From positions 2,147,001 to 2,211,000 of the forward strand of contig NZ_CP032684.1 in NCBI RefSeq assembly GCF_003627795.1: a stretch of DNA of 64,000 nt, read 5' to 3'. Of this stretch, positions 27,479 through 38,432 are shown piece after piece. The translations under genes were made by a program, and so were the position numbers. The DNA comes from Rhizobium sp. CCGE531 (GTDB lineage Bacteria > Pseudomonadota > Alphaproteobacteria > Rhizobiales > Rhizobiaceae). Numbering within the stretch: position 1 is the first letter of the stretch; each line of letters opens with the position of its first letter. The notes under the pieces were generated by a model, which made no database searches, was not told the DNA's origin, and saw only the letters and a list, made by a program, of their open reading frames with translations.

Positions 27479-27724
27479 TCAATCCCAGAAGAACGACCTC
27501 TTGGCCTCCGTCGCCGCCTCGCGACGCGTCAGGCCGATGTCGATCAGCTGATCGTCCGTCAGGCCCCGCAGGACCCAGCGGCTCTCGCGCTTCTCCAGCC
27601 AATGCAGATAGACGGCCCAAAGCCGAAGCACCGGATGCGGCTTTGGCTGTGCCGTCCGGACTTTTACGCCTGCTGAAGACGCATCTTGCGCCTCGGTCGA
27701 GCAGATTGCATCTATTGTACTCAT
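27479..27724 (-). CDS. DUF1127 domain protein
   Basis: 81 residues; the C-terminal 45 residues follow the DUF1127 pattern (WRVLRGLTDDQLIDIGLTRREA-like, here ending KRSFFWD). Short DUF1127 proteins in alphaproteobacteria have been linked to RNA turnover, phosphate and stress responses. Start chosen at the ATG at 27724; ATG at 27730 is equally possible. Divergent from the MocR gene, with TGACAA half-sites in the shared promoter region. Confidence 0.75.
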   Translation of the reverse strand: MSTIDAICSTEAQDASSAGVKVRTAQPKPHPVLRLWAVYLHWLEKRESRWVLRGLTDDQLIDIGLTRREAATEAKRSFFWD

Positions 27725-27743
27725 CTTCATTCTCACATCATGG

Positions 27744-27839
27744 TGACAATTTTCGCGCATCGAGCCAAACGATACAAATTGACTCATAATCTTGACTCGA
27801 TGACAGATACAATCTAGGAAATTGTCATTATGACAAATT
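27744..27839. promoter_or_regulatory. TGACAAWTT sites in the DUF1127/MocR intergenic region
   Basis: Three copies of a TGACAA[A/T]TT-like half-site: 27744-27752 (plus), 27819-27827 (minus, reads AAATTGTCA) and 27831-27839 (plus). The last two form the 15-base palindrome TTGTCATTATGACAA (27822-27836), which covers the start codon of the MocR gene. MocR regulators typically bind repeats in their own divergent promoter, so autoregulation is a reasonable inference. Confidence 0.45.
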
Positions 27840-29248
27840 GGCTTCCTGACATTTCAAGCGGGACCGGTCCGGTCTACATTCGCGTCGCCGACAGCATCGA
27901 GAATGCGATCACGCATGGCGTCCTGCCGCCCGGCACCAAGCTGCCGCCGCAGCGCAATCTTGCCTATGACATCGGTGTCACCATCGGCACGGTAAGCAGG
28001 GCCTATGCCCTTGTGCATGAACGCGGCCTGGTGGCGGGCGAAGTCGGCCGCGGCACCTATGTGCTGGAACGCTCGAACGGCAAGCAGATCGAGCTCGTCG
28101 ATCCGATCACGCAGGCACTCGCCGGCACCCGCGGCCTGAATACGCCGGAAGCCAGGATCCGCTTCGACACGACCGCCGCCCCCGACATTGGCCAGGGCGA
28201 AATCATCGGCAGGCTCTTTGCCGACATCAGCAGCGAGCATCAGACGGAAATTTCATCCTATTCTCGGAATTTCCCGGCAAGCTGGTTTCAAGCGGGACAG
28301 ATCTGGCTCGCCCGCAACGGCTGGCAGCCGGCAATCGATACAATCGTGCCGACGCTTGGCGCCCATGCCGCCGCCATCGCGGTCATTTCGGCTGTCACCT
28401 CACCGGGCGACAAGATCGTCTTCGAGAACCTCACCTATACGCAGATCAGCCGCGCCGCACGCCTCCTTGGACGCCGCTCGATCCTGGTGGATTCAGACGA
28501 GCATGGCATGATCCCGGAGGATTTCGAGCGCCTGTGCCAGCAGCAGCATCCGCGCCTCGCCTTCCTGATGCCGACGGCTCACAATCCCACACTGGTGACA
28601 ATGCCGGAATCCAGACGCCGGGCAATCGCCGCCATCGCGCGCCGGCACAGCGTCTGGCTGATCGAGGACGACCTCTACGGCGGCATGACCGGCGACCCAA
28701 ATCCGCTCATGGCCGCCATCGCGCCGGAACGAACTTTCGTGGTCAGCAGCCTGTCGAAGTCGGTTACCGCGGGCGTACGCGGCGGCTGGGTCGCCTGTCC
28801 GCCGCATTTTGCCCAGCGCATCAAGGTCACCCACAAGATGACGACCGGCGGCCTGCCCTTCATTCTGGCCGAAACCTGCGCCCGGCTCGTACTCGGCGGT
28901 CACGCACTGGAATTGCGCCGCAGGTCGGTGGAGGAGATCAAGGCCCGCGAACTGATCGCGCGCGGGGCGCTGGCTGGTTTCGAGTTCAACTCGCATCCGC
29001 ATCTGCCGTTCCTGTGGCTGAAGCTGCCCGAGCCCTGGCTCTCGGGCACATTCAAGAACGCCGCCCTCGCCGAGGGGGTGCTGGTCGATGACGAGGACGA
29101 GTTCAAGGCAGCGCGAATCGAACGGGTTTTCCACAGGGTCCGCGTCGCCTTTTCCTCGCCGGCACAGCGAGAAGATGTCCTGGCCGGCTTCATGACGTTA
29201 CGCAGGTTGTTGGAAAACGGCTCATCGACATATGATAGTCACATTTAA
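27830..29248 (+). CDS. MocR-type transcriptional regulator (GntR HTH fused to aminotransferase fold)
   Basis: 472 residues. Residues about 12-85 are a GntR winged helix (YIRVADSIENAITHGVLPPGTKLPPQRNLAYDIGV, GTVSRAYALVHERGLVAGEVGRGTYV). The rest is a type I aminotransferase fold with the PLP-lysine motif SSLSKSVTAGVRGGW near residue 307 and IEDDLYGGMTG near residue 280. MocR proteins use PLP to sense amino-acid-type ligands. The likely target is the divergent DUF1127 gene and itself. Confidence 0.9.
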   Translation: MTNWLPDISSGTGPVYIRVADSIENAITHGVLPPGTKLPPQRNLAYDIGVTIGTVSRAYALVHERGLVAGEVGRGTYVLERSNGKQIELVDPITQALAGTRGLNTPEARIRFDTTAAPDIGQGEIIGRLFADISSEHQTEISSYSRNFPASWFQAGQIWLARNGWQPAIDTIVPTLGAHAAAIAVISAVTSPGDKIVFENLTYTQISRAARLLGRRSILVDSDEHGMIPEDFERLCQQQHPRLAFLMPTAHNPTLVTMPESRRRAIAAIARRHSVWLIEDDLYGGMTGDPNPLMAAIAPERTFVVSSLSKSVTAGVRGGWVACPPHFAQRIKVTHKMTTGGLPFILAETCARLVLGGHALELRRRSVEEIKARELIARGALAGFEFNSHPHLPFLWLKLPEPWLSGTFKNAALAEGVLVDDEDEFKAARIERVFHRVRVAFSSPAQREDVLAGFMTLRRLLENGSSTYDSHI

Positions 29249-29368
29249 GCAAGCCTTATCAATTTATCGACAAGCATCTTGCGGAAATACGATTGCGTCG
29301 TCTCGACTCTTAGCATCCTACCATTCTATCAATAAGTCAGGATTCGCCCGCCACACTAGGGGGAGTGC

Positions 29369-29971
29369 ATGGCTATTGCAGGCTATTTAAGCAAGCGTTT
29401 AGTTACGAGTTTTCTGGTAGTCAGTTCCGTATTCATAGCAGGTCAGTCCACAGCCGCCGCCGCGGACACCGTAGCGGTTGCCCCTCAAGCCAAGATCTTC
29501 GACGAATTGCGCTTCGGCGCGAGTGGATCGGTTCAGAGCGGATATGATCACGAGAATGGCGTCTTTCCGGATGTCCAGGTGCTCTTCAATCCGTTCGGCT
29601 ACAATCCGACCGCCGATTGGAAGGATCAGCTGACCCATCCGCGTATCCATCTGGGAACCTCGATCGGCACGGGCGGTTCGGCGACGCAGGTCTATGGCGG
29701 CCTCTCCTGGACGCTCACGCACAGCAACGGCATCTTCACGGAAGTCGGCTTCGGCGGCACGGTGCACACCGGCAATCTCGACAATTGGCAGGATCATGGC
29801 CCGATGCTCGGCTGTCGCCTCCTGTTCCACGAATATGCCGGCCTCGGCTACAATTTCGACAACCATTGGAACGTGATGGCGCAGATTGCGCATTCGTCGC
29901 ACGCCAATCTCTGCGATGGCCCCAATGGCGGCATGACGCGCGCAGGCGTCATGGTCGGCTACAAATTCTGA
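29369..29971 (+). CDS. PagL-like lipid A 3-O-deacylase / acyloxyacyl hydrolase
   Basis: 200 residues with a signal peptide (about 1-32, ending STAAAADT) and an outer-membrane barrel-like composition ending in GYKF. The motif MAQIAHSSHANLC near residue 172 fits the catalytic HxS of PagL (HYSNA in the reference); the Glu of the triad is not obvious from the sequence. PagL removes the 3-linked acyl chain of lipid A in the outer membrane. GGGGGAG precedes the ATG. Bases 29249-29368 hold the promoter. Confidence 0.72.
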   Translation: MAIAGYLSKRLVTSFLVVSSVFIAGQSTAAAADTVAVAPQAKIFDELRFGASGSVQSGYDHENGVFPDVQVLFNPFGYNPTADWKDQLTHPRIHLGTSIGTGGSATQVYGGLSWTLTHSNGIFTEVGFGGTVHTGNLDNWQDHGPMLGCRLLFHEYAGLGYNFDNHWNVMAQIAHSSHANLCDGPNGGMTRAGVMVGYKF

Positions 29972-29980
29972 CGCTCGGAG

Positions 29981-30004
29981 AGCGGCCGCGAATGGCCGCT
30001 TATA
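29981..30004 (+). terminator. Possible weak terminator after the PagL-like gene
   Basis: AGCGGCC (29981-29987) pairs with GGCCGCT (29994-30000) around a 6-base loop, followed only by TATAT. It sits between convergent genes; the weak T tract makes this uncertain. Confidence 0.3.
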
Positions 30005-30010
30005 TGGCGC

Positions 30011-31000
30011 TCACAGGGTCTCGTCTGCGCAGGGGAGCTTGCGGGTTGAGGTATCGGAAAACCGCGCGTCCATCGGCGAAAGACCTTGCGGATTGGGCTC
30101 CGTCAGGCAACCGTAAAGCTCCGGGCGGCGGCCGCGAATCCAGCGTTGCCCCGTGCATTTGTCGAGCAAACCAAGATCGATCTCAGTACTCACCATTGCG
30201 TCGGCCGCCTGCCAGGTCTCAACCAGGATCCGGCCATAGGGATCGAGGATCATGGCATTGCCTGTGCGCACCTCATCCTCGTCCTGGCCGACGCCATTGC
30301 TAAAGATCAGAAACATGCCGTTGTCGTGCGCGCGAGACGGCAGCCACCGCATAAACCATTCGCGACCATTGGGACCACGAATTTCGGCTTCGATCGCTTC
30401 CGGCTCTTCGTGGCGGCGGGTCCATTTCTCGACCGGAATTCGCTTCATTCCATGTGGGCTGACGGAGTAGCCGCCGCCCGCTTGATGCGGCGCTATCAGC
30501 ATTTCCGCACCAAGTAGGGCGTTTGCTCGCGCGTTTTCGATGAGATTATTGTCCCAGCAGATCAGAATGCCGGCGCGAACACCCCAAGGCGTATCGAAGA
30601 CCGTGTAGCTATTGCCGCTGGAAATGAGACGATGCTCCCAGGCATGGAGTTTGCGATGGCAATGAATCTGCCCATCCGGCATGCAGACGGCATAGCTGTT
30701 GTACAAGGATTGATCCTCGGCCAGCTCCAGGAATCCCGCGCCGATCGCAATCCCCTTCTCGCGTGCCAAGGTAGCGACATAGGAAATCGACGGGCCGGAA
30801 AGCGGTTCGGCAAGCGCATATAGGCCATCTCGATCCATCTTGGGGACATGCCAATATCCGGTGATGCACATCTCGGGGAACGCGACGAACTGGCTGCCCT
30901 CGAGAACGGCCTCATTGGTGAAATGCGCGATCCGAGCCAGATTGTAGGCCTTGTCGCTGGCCTTGTGCTGAAACTGCACGGAAGAAACTTTGAATGTCAT
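30011..31000 (-). CDS. Carbon-nitrogen hydrolase (nitrilase superfamily)
   Basis: 329 residues from the ATG at 31000 behind GGAGG; the frame is open to 31063. The E-K-C triad is complete: Glu in FVAFPEMCITGY near residue 44, Lys in CHRKLHAWEHRL near residue 118, Cys in GILICWDNNLIE near residue 147. The family cleaves amides or nitriles; the exact substrate is not evident. The divergent LysR gene 108 bp away is the likely regulator. Confidence 0.88.
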   Translation of the reverse strand: MTFKVSSVQFQHKASDKAYNLARIAHFTNEAVLEGSQFVAFPEMCITGYWHVPKMDRDGLYALAEPLSGPSISYVATLAREKGIAIGAGFLELAEDQSLYNSYAVCMPDGQIHCHRKLHAWEHRLISSGNSYTVFDTPWGVRAGILICWDNNLIENARANALLGAEMLIAPHQAGGGYSVSPHGMKRIPVEKWTRRHEEPEAIEAEIRGPNGREWFMRWLPSRAHDNGMFLIFSNGVGQDEDEVRTGNAMILDPYGRILVETWQAADAMVSTEIDLGLLDKCTGQRWIRGRRPELYGCLTEPNPQGLSPMDARFSDTSTRKLPCADETL

Positions 31001-31108
31001 GACCGATGCCTCCGATGAGCTGTGGCGATTGAGTGCTTGCTTATGATTTGACTGCGCCGACATCCTTTTGTAAAATGAAACTTTAGATCAAAAATATTCG
31101 GAAATAGA

Positions 31109-31978
31109 ATGGAACTTAAACTGCTGCGATCGTTCATCGAGCTTGCCGATGCGGGTCACTACGGCAAGACCGCGGCGAAGCTGTTCATCACGCAATCGAC
31201 GCTGTCGAAGCAGATACAGGCATTGGAAGAGAGCGTCGGAGGAGCGCTCTTCGAGCGCGGACGGCATGGCGCGATACTGACGCCATTGGGCATGCTGCTG
31301 AAGCGGGAAGCGCGGGCGCTCCTGCGCCTCAGCGAGGATATCGATGTCAAGATGCGTCGCGCCAATGCCGGGCTGACCGGGCAGCTGGATATTGGTTTTG
31401 GCATTTCGACGCTCGTCATCGCGCCGAAACTCATCGCTGGATTTCGCGCGGTGACGCCGGACAGCCAGATCACGCTCAATGACTTGCCGTCGCGAACACA
31501 ACATGAGCGCCTGCTGAGCGGCCGGCTCGATATCGGTATTTGCCGTGCGCCGGAGGAAGGTGACGAATTGTCTTTCATGCCGCTTATCGAGGAGCAACTG
31601 GCGTTGGTGCTGCCGCAAGAGGTGGAGTTCCCTGCTCCGGATCAAATGTCGACCTTGAACCAGCTTGGCTTCGTGGCGCTTTCACCGTCCAGCGGGCCGG
31701 GATTGGATAAACAGCTCAGCCGCTGGTGCGCGGCGAACGGTTTCAAGCCGCGTATCGTTCAACATGCGGAAGATATCCTGACCGTGCATGCCGTGGTGGC
31801 CGCCGGATTGGGAGCGGCGCTTTTACCTTGGCACGGCGTCAATGCTCTAGCCGGCCGCACCCACCAGCAACCTCTTTCCGGCATAGAATCCACTTGGCCC
31901 GTCGGACTTTGCTGGCATAGGAAGCAAGCAACGCCCCTTTTGAGCCGATTTGTAGATTATGTATCGAAACATCGATGA
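31109..31978 (+). CDS. LysR-type transcriptional regulator
   Basis: 289 residues. N-terminal winged helix (ELKLLRSFIELADAGHYGKTAAKLFITQSTLSKQI) followed by an effector-binding domain with EEQLALVLPQEV near residue 163 and VAAGLGAALLPWHGV near residue 232. It is divergently oriented to the nitrilase gene and presumably controls it in response to the substrate or a product. Confidence 0.9.
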   Translation: MELKLLRSFIELADAGHYGKTAAKLFITQSTLSKQIQALEESVGGALFERGRHGAILTPLGMLLKREARALLRLSEDIDVKMRRANAGLTGQLDIGFGISTLVIAPKLIAGFRAVTPDSQITLNDLPSRTQHERLLSGRLDIGICRAPEEGDELSFMPLIEEQLALVLPQEVEFPAPDQMSTLNQLGFVALSPSSGPGLDKQLSRWCAANGFKPRIVQHAEDILTVHAVVAAGLGAALLPWHGVNALAGRTHQQPLSGIESTWPVGLCWHRKQATPLLSRFVDYVSKHR

Positions 31979-32100
31979 GAGGGCGCCCTGCGGGAGTATT
32001 CCTGCCAATGGAGCGTCATGAATGCCGGCGTGTTGTGAACGCCGGTGATTTTCCTGTCGCACGACAGGGAGACTTGCGCTAAAGAGACCCCGATCCCTGA

Positions 32101-34374
<2,274 letters not shown>

Positions 34375-34389
34375 ATCGAGGTACCACTC

Positions 34390-34623
34390 ATGCCCATGAA
34401 CCCCGGCGACATCGAAGACATGATCAAGGCCGGCATTCCCGGCGCCAAGGTGACGATTCGCGACCTGGCCGGGGATGGCGATCACTATGCCGCCGAAGTT
34501 GTCGCGGAAGCCTTCCGCGGCAAGAGCCGCGTGCAGCAGCACCAGATGGTCTATGATGCCCTGAAGGGCAATATGGGCGGTGTGCTGCACGCTCTCGCGC
34601 TGCAGACGTCAGCGCCCGATTGA
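34390..34623 (+). CDS. BolA/IbaG family protein
   Basis: 77 residues with the BolA core GDGDHYAAEVVAEAF...RVQQHQMVYDALKG; the His of the QxHQ region is the Fe-S ligand typical of monothiol-glutaredoxin partners. BolA proteins bind [2Fe-2S] clusters with Grx4. grxD is 2.1 kb downstream on the same strand, but two minus-strand genes lie between, so they are not one transcript here. The 3' end overlaps the convergent lipase-like gene by 15 bp. Confidence 0.9.
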   Translation: MPMNPGDIEDMIKAGIPGAKVTIRDLAGDGDHYAAEVVAEAFRGKSRVQQHQMVYDALKGNMGGVLHALALQTSAPD

Positions 34624-35808
34624 GAGCGCCTGCGCTTCTTCGCCGGAGTTGAACGCCAGCTCCGGCAGTTTCTTCGAGGAAAATTCCGCGAAATGCGAGG
34701 CCGGCAGCGGACCGGCTGATATCAGCGTGAAATCGAAGAAGGCCTTCACGTCGGGACCGAGCACATATTGCCGGTGAACCCGCAGGAAATCGCGCTTGAT
34801 CTTGGCGTAGTGCTGCGTCGACAGCATCTGCTTGAACCGAACGAAAAGGATCGAAGCCTGTTCGGCATCCGGATGCCCGCAAACAGCGGCGACCTTCACC
34901 TTGTAAAAGTGAATCGCGTCGGTCAGACAGTGAACGTCGAGCCAGAAAATCTCCTTACAGCGCGCGATCAATCCGACACGAGAGCGCAGCACGGTTGCCG
35001 GACGCATGAGGGCGCATTGCAGGATGGCGCTGCCGAGCGTCATGAACACCACGCGCTTGCCCTCCAGCAATTCCGGTTCGCGCTCGAGCAGCAGGCCGAT
35101 CACATGAGCCGCGACGGACGAGCCCATGCTATGTGAGGAAATGACGAATTCGTCGATATCAGGCTCATCCAGGGCCTGACGTACGCTGATTGCGCCCGCC
35201 TCCAGCCATTGTTTGGCACCGAGCCCGTTCAGCCCCGCCATCGCCACGGCCATTTCCCAGTCGGAGAAAAGATGCATGGTGTGCAACTTCTCCGCCTGTG
35301 GCAGAAATACATAGACGAGGAAAGCGACGGCCAGCGCAATGCTGCCGATATGGCTCCAGCCCGGCAGCCCGAGCACGAACGGCGTAAAGGCGATCGAAAG
35401 GCTGATCAGCAGCCCCGCAAGCATCAGCAGAAAGGGAAAGACGAAGAACAGGCCGAAACGCCAGGCGTGACGGAAATAGCCGACCATCCCGCCCGAAGCG
35501 GCAACCTTTGCGGCGGCAAGATAGCCTTGCATGAGCCGCGTAAAGAATGGCCTGCCATTCAAGGCCGAGACCAGGTCGTTGTGATCGACGATATGAATGC
35601 GGCTCTGCGTTTGCCAATCCGCGGCCGTCGCGGTTACATCGAAATAGGGTGCCCGACCGAAATTCTTCAGCTCGTCGACCGAGACCGAAAAATCCCAGAC
35701 AGCAGCGCTCTGCCGTGCCGAACGCTCGTAACGAGCCCGATGCGCCGCCGCGTCCAACGGCTCGAAACCGGGGAAGTGGAGAACCACCCTCTTCTTGATA
35801 TTATTCAT
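34609..35808 (-). CDS. Lipase-like alpha/beta hydrolase with membrane segments
   Basis: 399 residues. Two adjacent transmembrane segments (about 120-170, LFFVFPFLLMLAGLLISLSIAF and SIALAVAFLVYVFLP) precede a serine-hydrolase elbow SSHSMGSSVA near residue 225. Start taken as the ATG at 35808 (MNNIKKRVVLHFPG). Overlaps the 3' end of bolA, convergent. It resembles predicted lipase/hydrolase proteins; the His and Asp of a triad are not assigned and the substrate is unknown. Confidence 0.6.
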   Translation of the reverse strand: MNNIKKRVVLHFPGFEPLDAAAHRARYERSARQSAAVWDFSVSVDELKNFGRAPYFDVTATAADWQTQSRIHIVDHNDLVSALNGRPFFTRLMQGYLAAAKVAASGGMVGYFRHAWRFGLFFVFPFLLMLAGLLISLSIAFTPFVLGLPGWSHIGSIALAVAFLVYVFLPQAEKLHTMHLFSDWEMAVAMAGLNGLGAKQWLEAGAISVRQALDEPDIDEFVISSHSMGSSVAAHVIGLLLEREPELLEGKRVVFMTLGSAILQCALMRPATVLRSRVGLIARCKEIFWLDVHCLTDAIHFYKVKVAAVCGHPDAEQASILFVRFKQMLSTQHYAKIKRDFLRVHRQYVLGPDVKAFFDFTLISAGPLPASHFAEFSSKKLPELAFNSGEEAQALSIGR

Positions 35809-36025
35809 CTGGCAGGCTGTCCCTGGGCACACGAGCGGCATCGAAATACTGGAAATCGCCAAGACCACGGGCTGCGGGCTTTTTCATGGCGGCGCACCAG
35901 AATTCATCTGAACATAAAAAAGATTGAAATCAAGTGTTTACGATCGTGCTCGTCGGCGGGAAGGGAAACGCTTATAGGTGTCATCGACTTATCGCCGCAC
36001 CACACGGTGCCAAGAAGGCGATACG

Positions 36026-36328
36026 TCAGCATTCGCGGCCGGGATAGGGAGAGCTGTCGGCACAAGGGTCCGCCGGTGGCGCGATCATGATTTTTTGAAC
36101 GATCTGAGGCACGGCCGGTTGCGGCGTCGGAGCAGTCGATGCGCGATAGCCGAAGGCAATGCTCAAAACGAGCACGATGGCACAAACGGTCACGGCACTG
36201 TTCAGAATGGAAGCCCTTGGCGTGCGCACATGCTCATAATATTCCCGCTCGCCCGCGCTCGCTCCCTCCGAACTGTAAAATTCCCGCTCTTCACCAACCT
36301 GCCCGTCAGAATAGTGATGGTGGCTCAT
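36026..36328 (-). CDS. Hypothetical small membrane protein
   Basis: 100 residues from the ATG at 36328. N-terminal half is polar and charged (MSHHHYSDGQVGEEREFYS), then one transmembrane segment (about 44-64, TVCAIVLVLSIAFGY), then a Pro/Ala-rich periplasmic tail with two Cys. No family recognised. Confidence 0.5.
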   Translation of the reverse strand: MSHHHYSDGQVGEEREFYSSEGASAGEREYYEHVRTPRASILNSAVTVCAIVLVLSIAFGYRASTAPTPQPAVPQIVQKIMIAPPADPCADSSPYPGREC

Positions 36329-36711
36329 GGTGTTCCGCTCCCTCAAAGTGCGAATGTAATGCCGACAAGGGACCGACACGCGCCAAATCGCATCAATCAA
36401 CAGACCTTAACAAACATACCGTCCGTTTGTAAATTAAATAGCAGCCTAATATTACTCGTCCCTTGCTTCGAATTTCATGTGTGTTGTTCAGGCTCGGAGT
36501 TGAAGAGGCATTTTCAAAACGCACTGTTCAGAAAAGATTGCCAATGCGCGGTTTCAGCCATCTTTCTTAATCGCTGATGCCGGAAAACTATTCATGCGAT
36601 GAAAAAGACGGCGCGTACGTTTTGCCGCTGGAAATCGCGCCGGTCGCTTGCTATTTAAGGAACAGATTTAACGCTGCGGACCTTGACCCCGCATGTGAAA
36701 GGAACTGGACA
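36329..36711. other. Intergenic region between divergent genes
   Basis: 383 bp, AT-richer than the flanks, with no supported gene. It contains a TetR-operator-like dyad, ACATACCGTCCGTTTGT (36414-36430, 12 of 17 bases match the reverse complement). An in-frame ATG at 36577 could extend grxD but lacks homology. Confidence 0.5.
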
Positions 36712-37047
36712 ATGAGCGGCATTCACGAATTCATCGACAGCGAAGTCAAGAACAACGACGTCGTTCTCTTCATGAAGGGCACGCCCCAGTTCCCGCAGTG
36801 TGGCTTCTCCGGCCAGATAGTCCAGATTCTCGATTATGTCGGCGTCGACTACAAGGGCATCAATGTCCTTGCCGATGCCGAGATCCGTCAGGGCATCAAG
36901 GACTATTCCAACTGGCCGACCATTCCGCAGCTCTATGTAAAGGGCGAGTTCATCGGCGGCTGTGATATCGTACGCGAAATGTTCCAGGCGGGCGAGTTGC
37001 AGCAACACCTTCAGGAACACGGCATCAGCGTTCGCGGCGCCGCCTGA
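36712..37047 (+). CDS. grxD: Monothiol glutaredoxin Grx4 family
   Basis: 111 residues with the CGFS active site ([14 protein letters not shown] near residue 28) and FMKGTPQFP before it. Monothiol CGFS glutaredoxins carry and transfer [2Fe-2S] clusters and pair with BolA. Start at the ATG at 36712 (MSGIHEFID) behind AAAGGA; the frame is open to 36577. Confidence 0.94.
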   Translation: MSGIHEFIDSEVKNNDVVLFMKGTPQFPQCGFSGQIVQILDYVGVDYKGINVLADAEIRQGIKDYSNWPTIPQLYVKGEFIGGCDIVREMFQAGELQQHLQEHGISVRGAA

Positions 37048-37144
37048 CCGGGCACCGGGCACCTCGTCCGGTTTCCATAGTTCAATTTGATCGAAAAGGC
37101 GCTGCCGCCGGGCGGCGCCTTGACATGTTTATGGGAACAAAACC

Positions 37145-38419
37145 GTGACGACTACATCCAAGGTTATGTCCCATGGGCAGCTGCCCATGGGCAAACGCGA
37201 GTTCATTGCGCTCGCGGCCTTCCTGATGGCGATCAACTCGCTCGCGATCGACATCATGCTGCCCGCCTTGCAGCAGATCGGCTCCAGCCTCGGCGTGATG
37301 AACGAGAATCACCGCCAGTATGTGGTGACGGCCTATCTGATCGGCTTCGGCTCGGCTCAGCTCGTTTACGGCCCCTTATCGGATCGCTTCGGCCGCCGCT
37401 TGCCTTTGCTGATCGGCATTACCGTCTACGTCGTCTCCGCCTTCGGCATTGCCCTTATTCCGTCCTTTGCCGGCCTGCTCGCCCTGCGCTTCATCCAGGG
37501 TCTCGGATCGGCGGCAACACGCGTTATCACCATTTCGATCGTCCGCGACGTCTTCGGCGGCCGGTTGATGGCCGAAGTCATGTCGCTGATCATGATGGTC
37601 TTCATGATCGTGCCTGTTATAGCGCCTGGAAGCGGCCAGATCATCTTGCTGATCAGCACCTGGCACATGATCTTCGTCTTCATCGGCACCATGGCGACAC
37701 TTGTCGGTCTCTGGATGTACTTCCGTCTTCCCGAAACGCTGAAACCGGAAAACATCCGACCCCTGACGGTCAAATCCGTCGCGGCGGGCTTCCGCATCGT
37801 CCTGACGAACCGGGTGGCGCTCTGTTACACCCTTGCCAGCACGTTCCTGTTCGGGGCGCTGTTCGGCTTCATCAACTCGGCCCAGCAGATCTACAGCGGC
37901 ATTTACGGGCTCGGCGTCTATACGCCCGTCGCCTTCGGCGGCGTAGCGCTGTTCATGGCCCTGTCATCCTTCATCAATTCGCAGCTCGTCGGCCGCTTCG
38001 GCATGCGGCGGCTGTCGCATGCGGCGCTGCTCGGCTTCTCCGTCGTGACCTTCATCTGGATGATCGTGCAGCTTTACGGCCCAGCGCCGATGCCCTTCCC
38101 GCTCTTCATGATCTTTTTCGCACTGGCGATGTTCCAGTTCGGCTGGATCGGCTCCAATTTCAACTCGCTCGCCATGGAGCCGCTCGGCCACGTCGCCGGG
38201 ACCGCCTCCTCGGTGCTTGGCTTCATGAGCACTGTCGGCGGCGCATCGATCGGCGCCAGCATCGGCCAGTATTTCAACGGCACCGCGACGCCGATGGTGA
38301 TCGGCTATTTCACCGTCTCGCTGATCGGTTTGATGTTCGTGCTGATTGCCGAAAAGGGCCGCCTCTTCCGCCCGCACAACGCGCCGCCTCCGGCTGATCA
38401 GTCCCTCGCTTTGCATTGA
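37145..38419 (+). CDS. Major facilitator superfamily transporter, Bcr/CflA type (copy 1)
   Basis: 424 residues, 12 predicted transmembrane segments. MFS motif A is GPLSDRFGRRLPL near residue 78. The N-terminal IDIMLPALQQIG and the ARVITISIVRDVFGG region are typical of Bcr/CflA drug exporters. Starts with GTG at 37145 (GGGAAC upstream). Copy 2 begins 13 bp after its stop. Confidence 0.87.
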   Translation: MTTTSKVMSHGQLPMGKREFIALAAFLMAINSLAIDIMLPALQQIGSSLGVMNENHRQYVVTAYLIGFGSAQLVYGPLSDRFGRRLPLLIGITVYVVSAFGIALIPSFAGLLALRFIQGLGSAATRVITISIVRDVFGGRLMAEVMSLIMMVFMIVPVIAPGSGQIILLISTWHMIFVFIGTMATLVGLWMYFRLPETLKPENIRPLTVKSVAAGFRIVLTNRVALCYTLASTFLFGALFGFINSAQQIYSGIYGLGVYTPVAFGGVALFMALSSFINSQLVGRFGMRRLSHAALLGFSVVTFIWMIVQLYGPAPMPFPLFMIFFALAMFQFGWIGSNFNSLAMEPLGHVAGTASSVLGFMSTVGGASIGASIGQYFNGTATPMVIGYFTVSLIGLMFVLIAEKGRLFRPHNAPPPADQSLALH

Positions 38420-38432
38420 CAGGCATATTCCA

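Noticed and set aside
32025..32045. Stem after lysR as a terminator
   Set aside because: CCGGCGT/ACGCCGG stem with a weak GATTTT; could equally be part of the purL leader.
37096..37121. GC hairpin after grxD as a terminator
   Set aside because: Stem AAGGCGC/GCGCCTT is present but no T tract follows.
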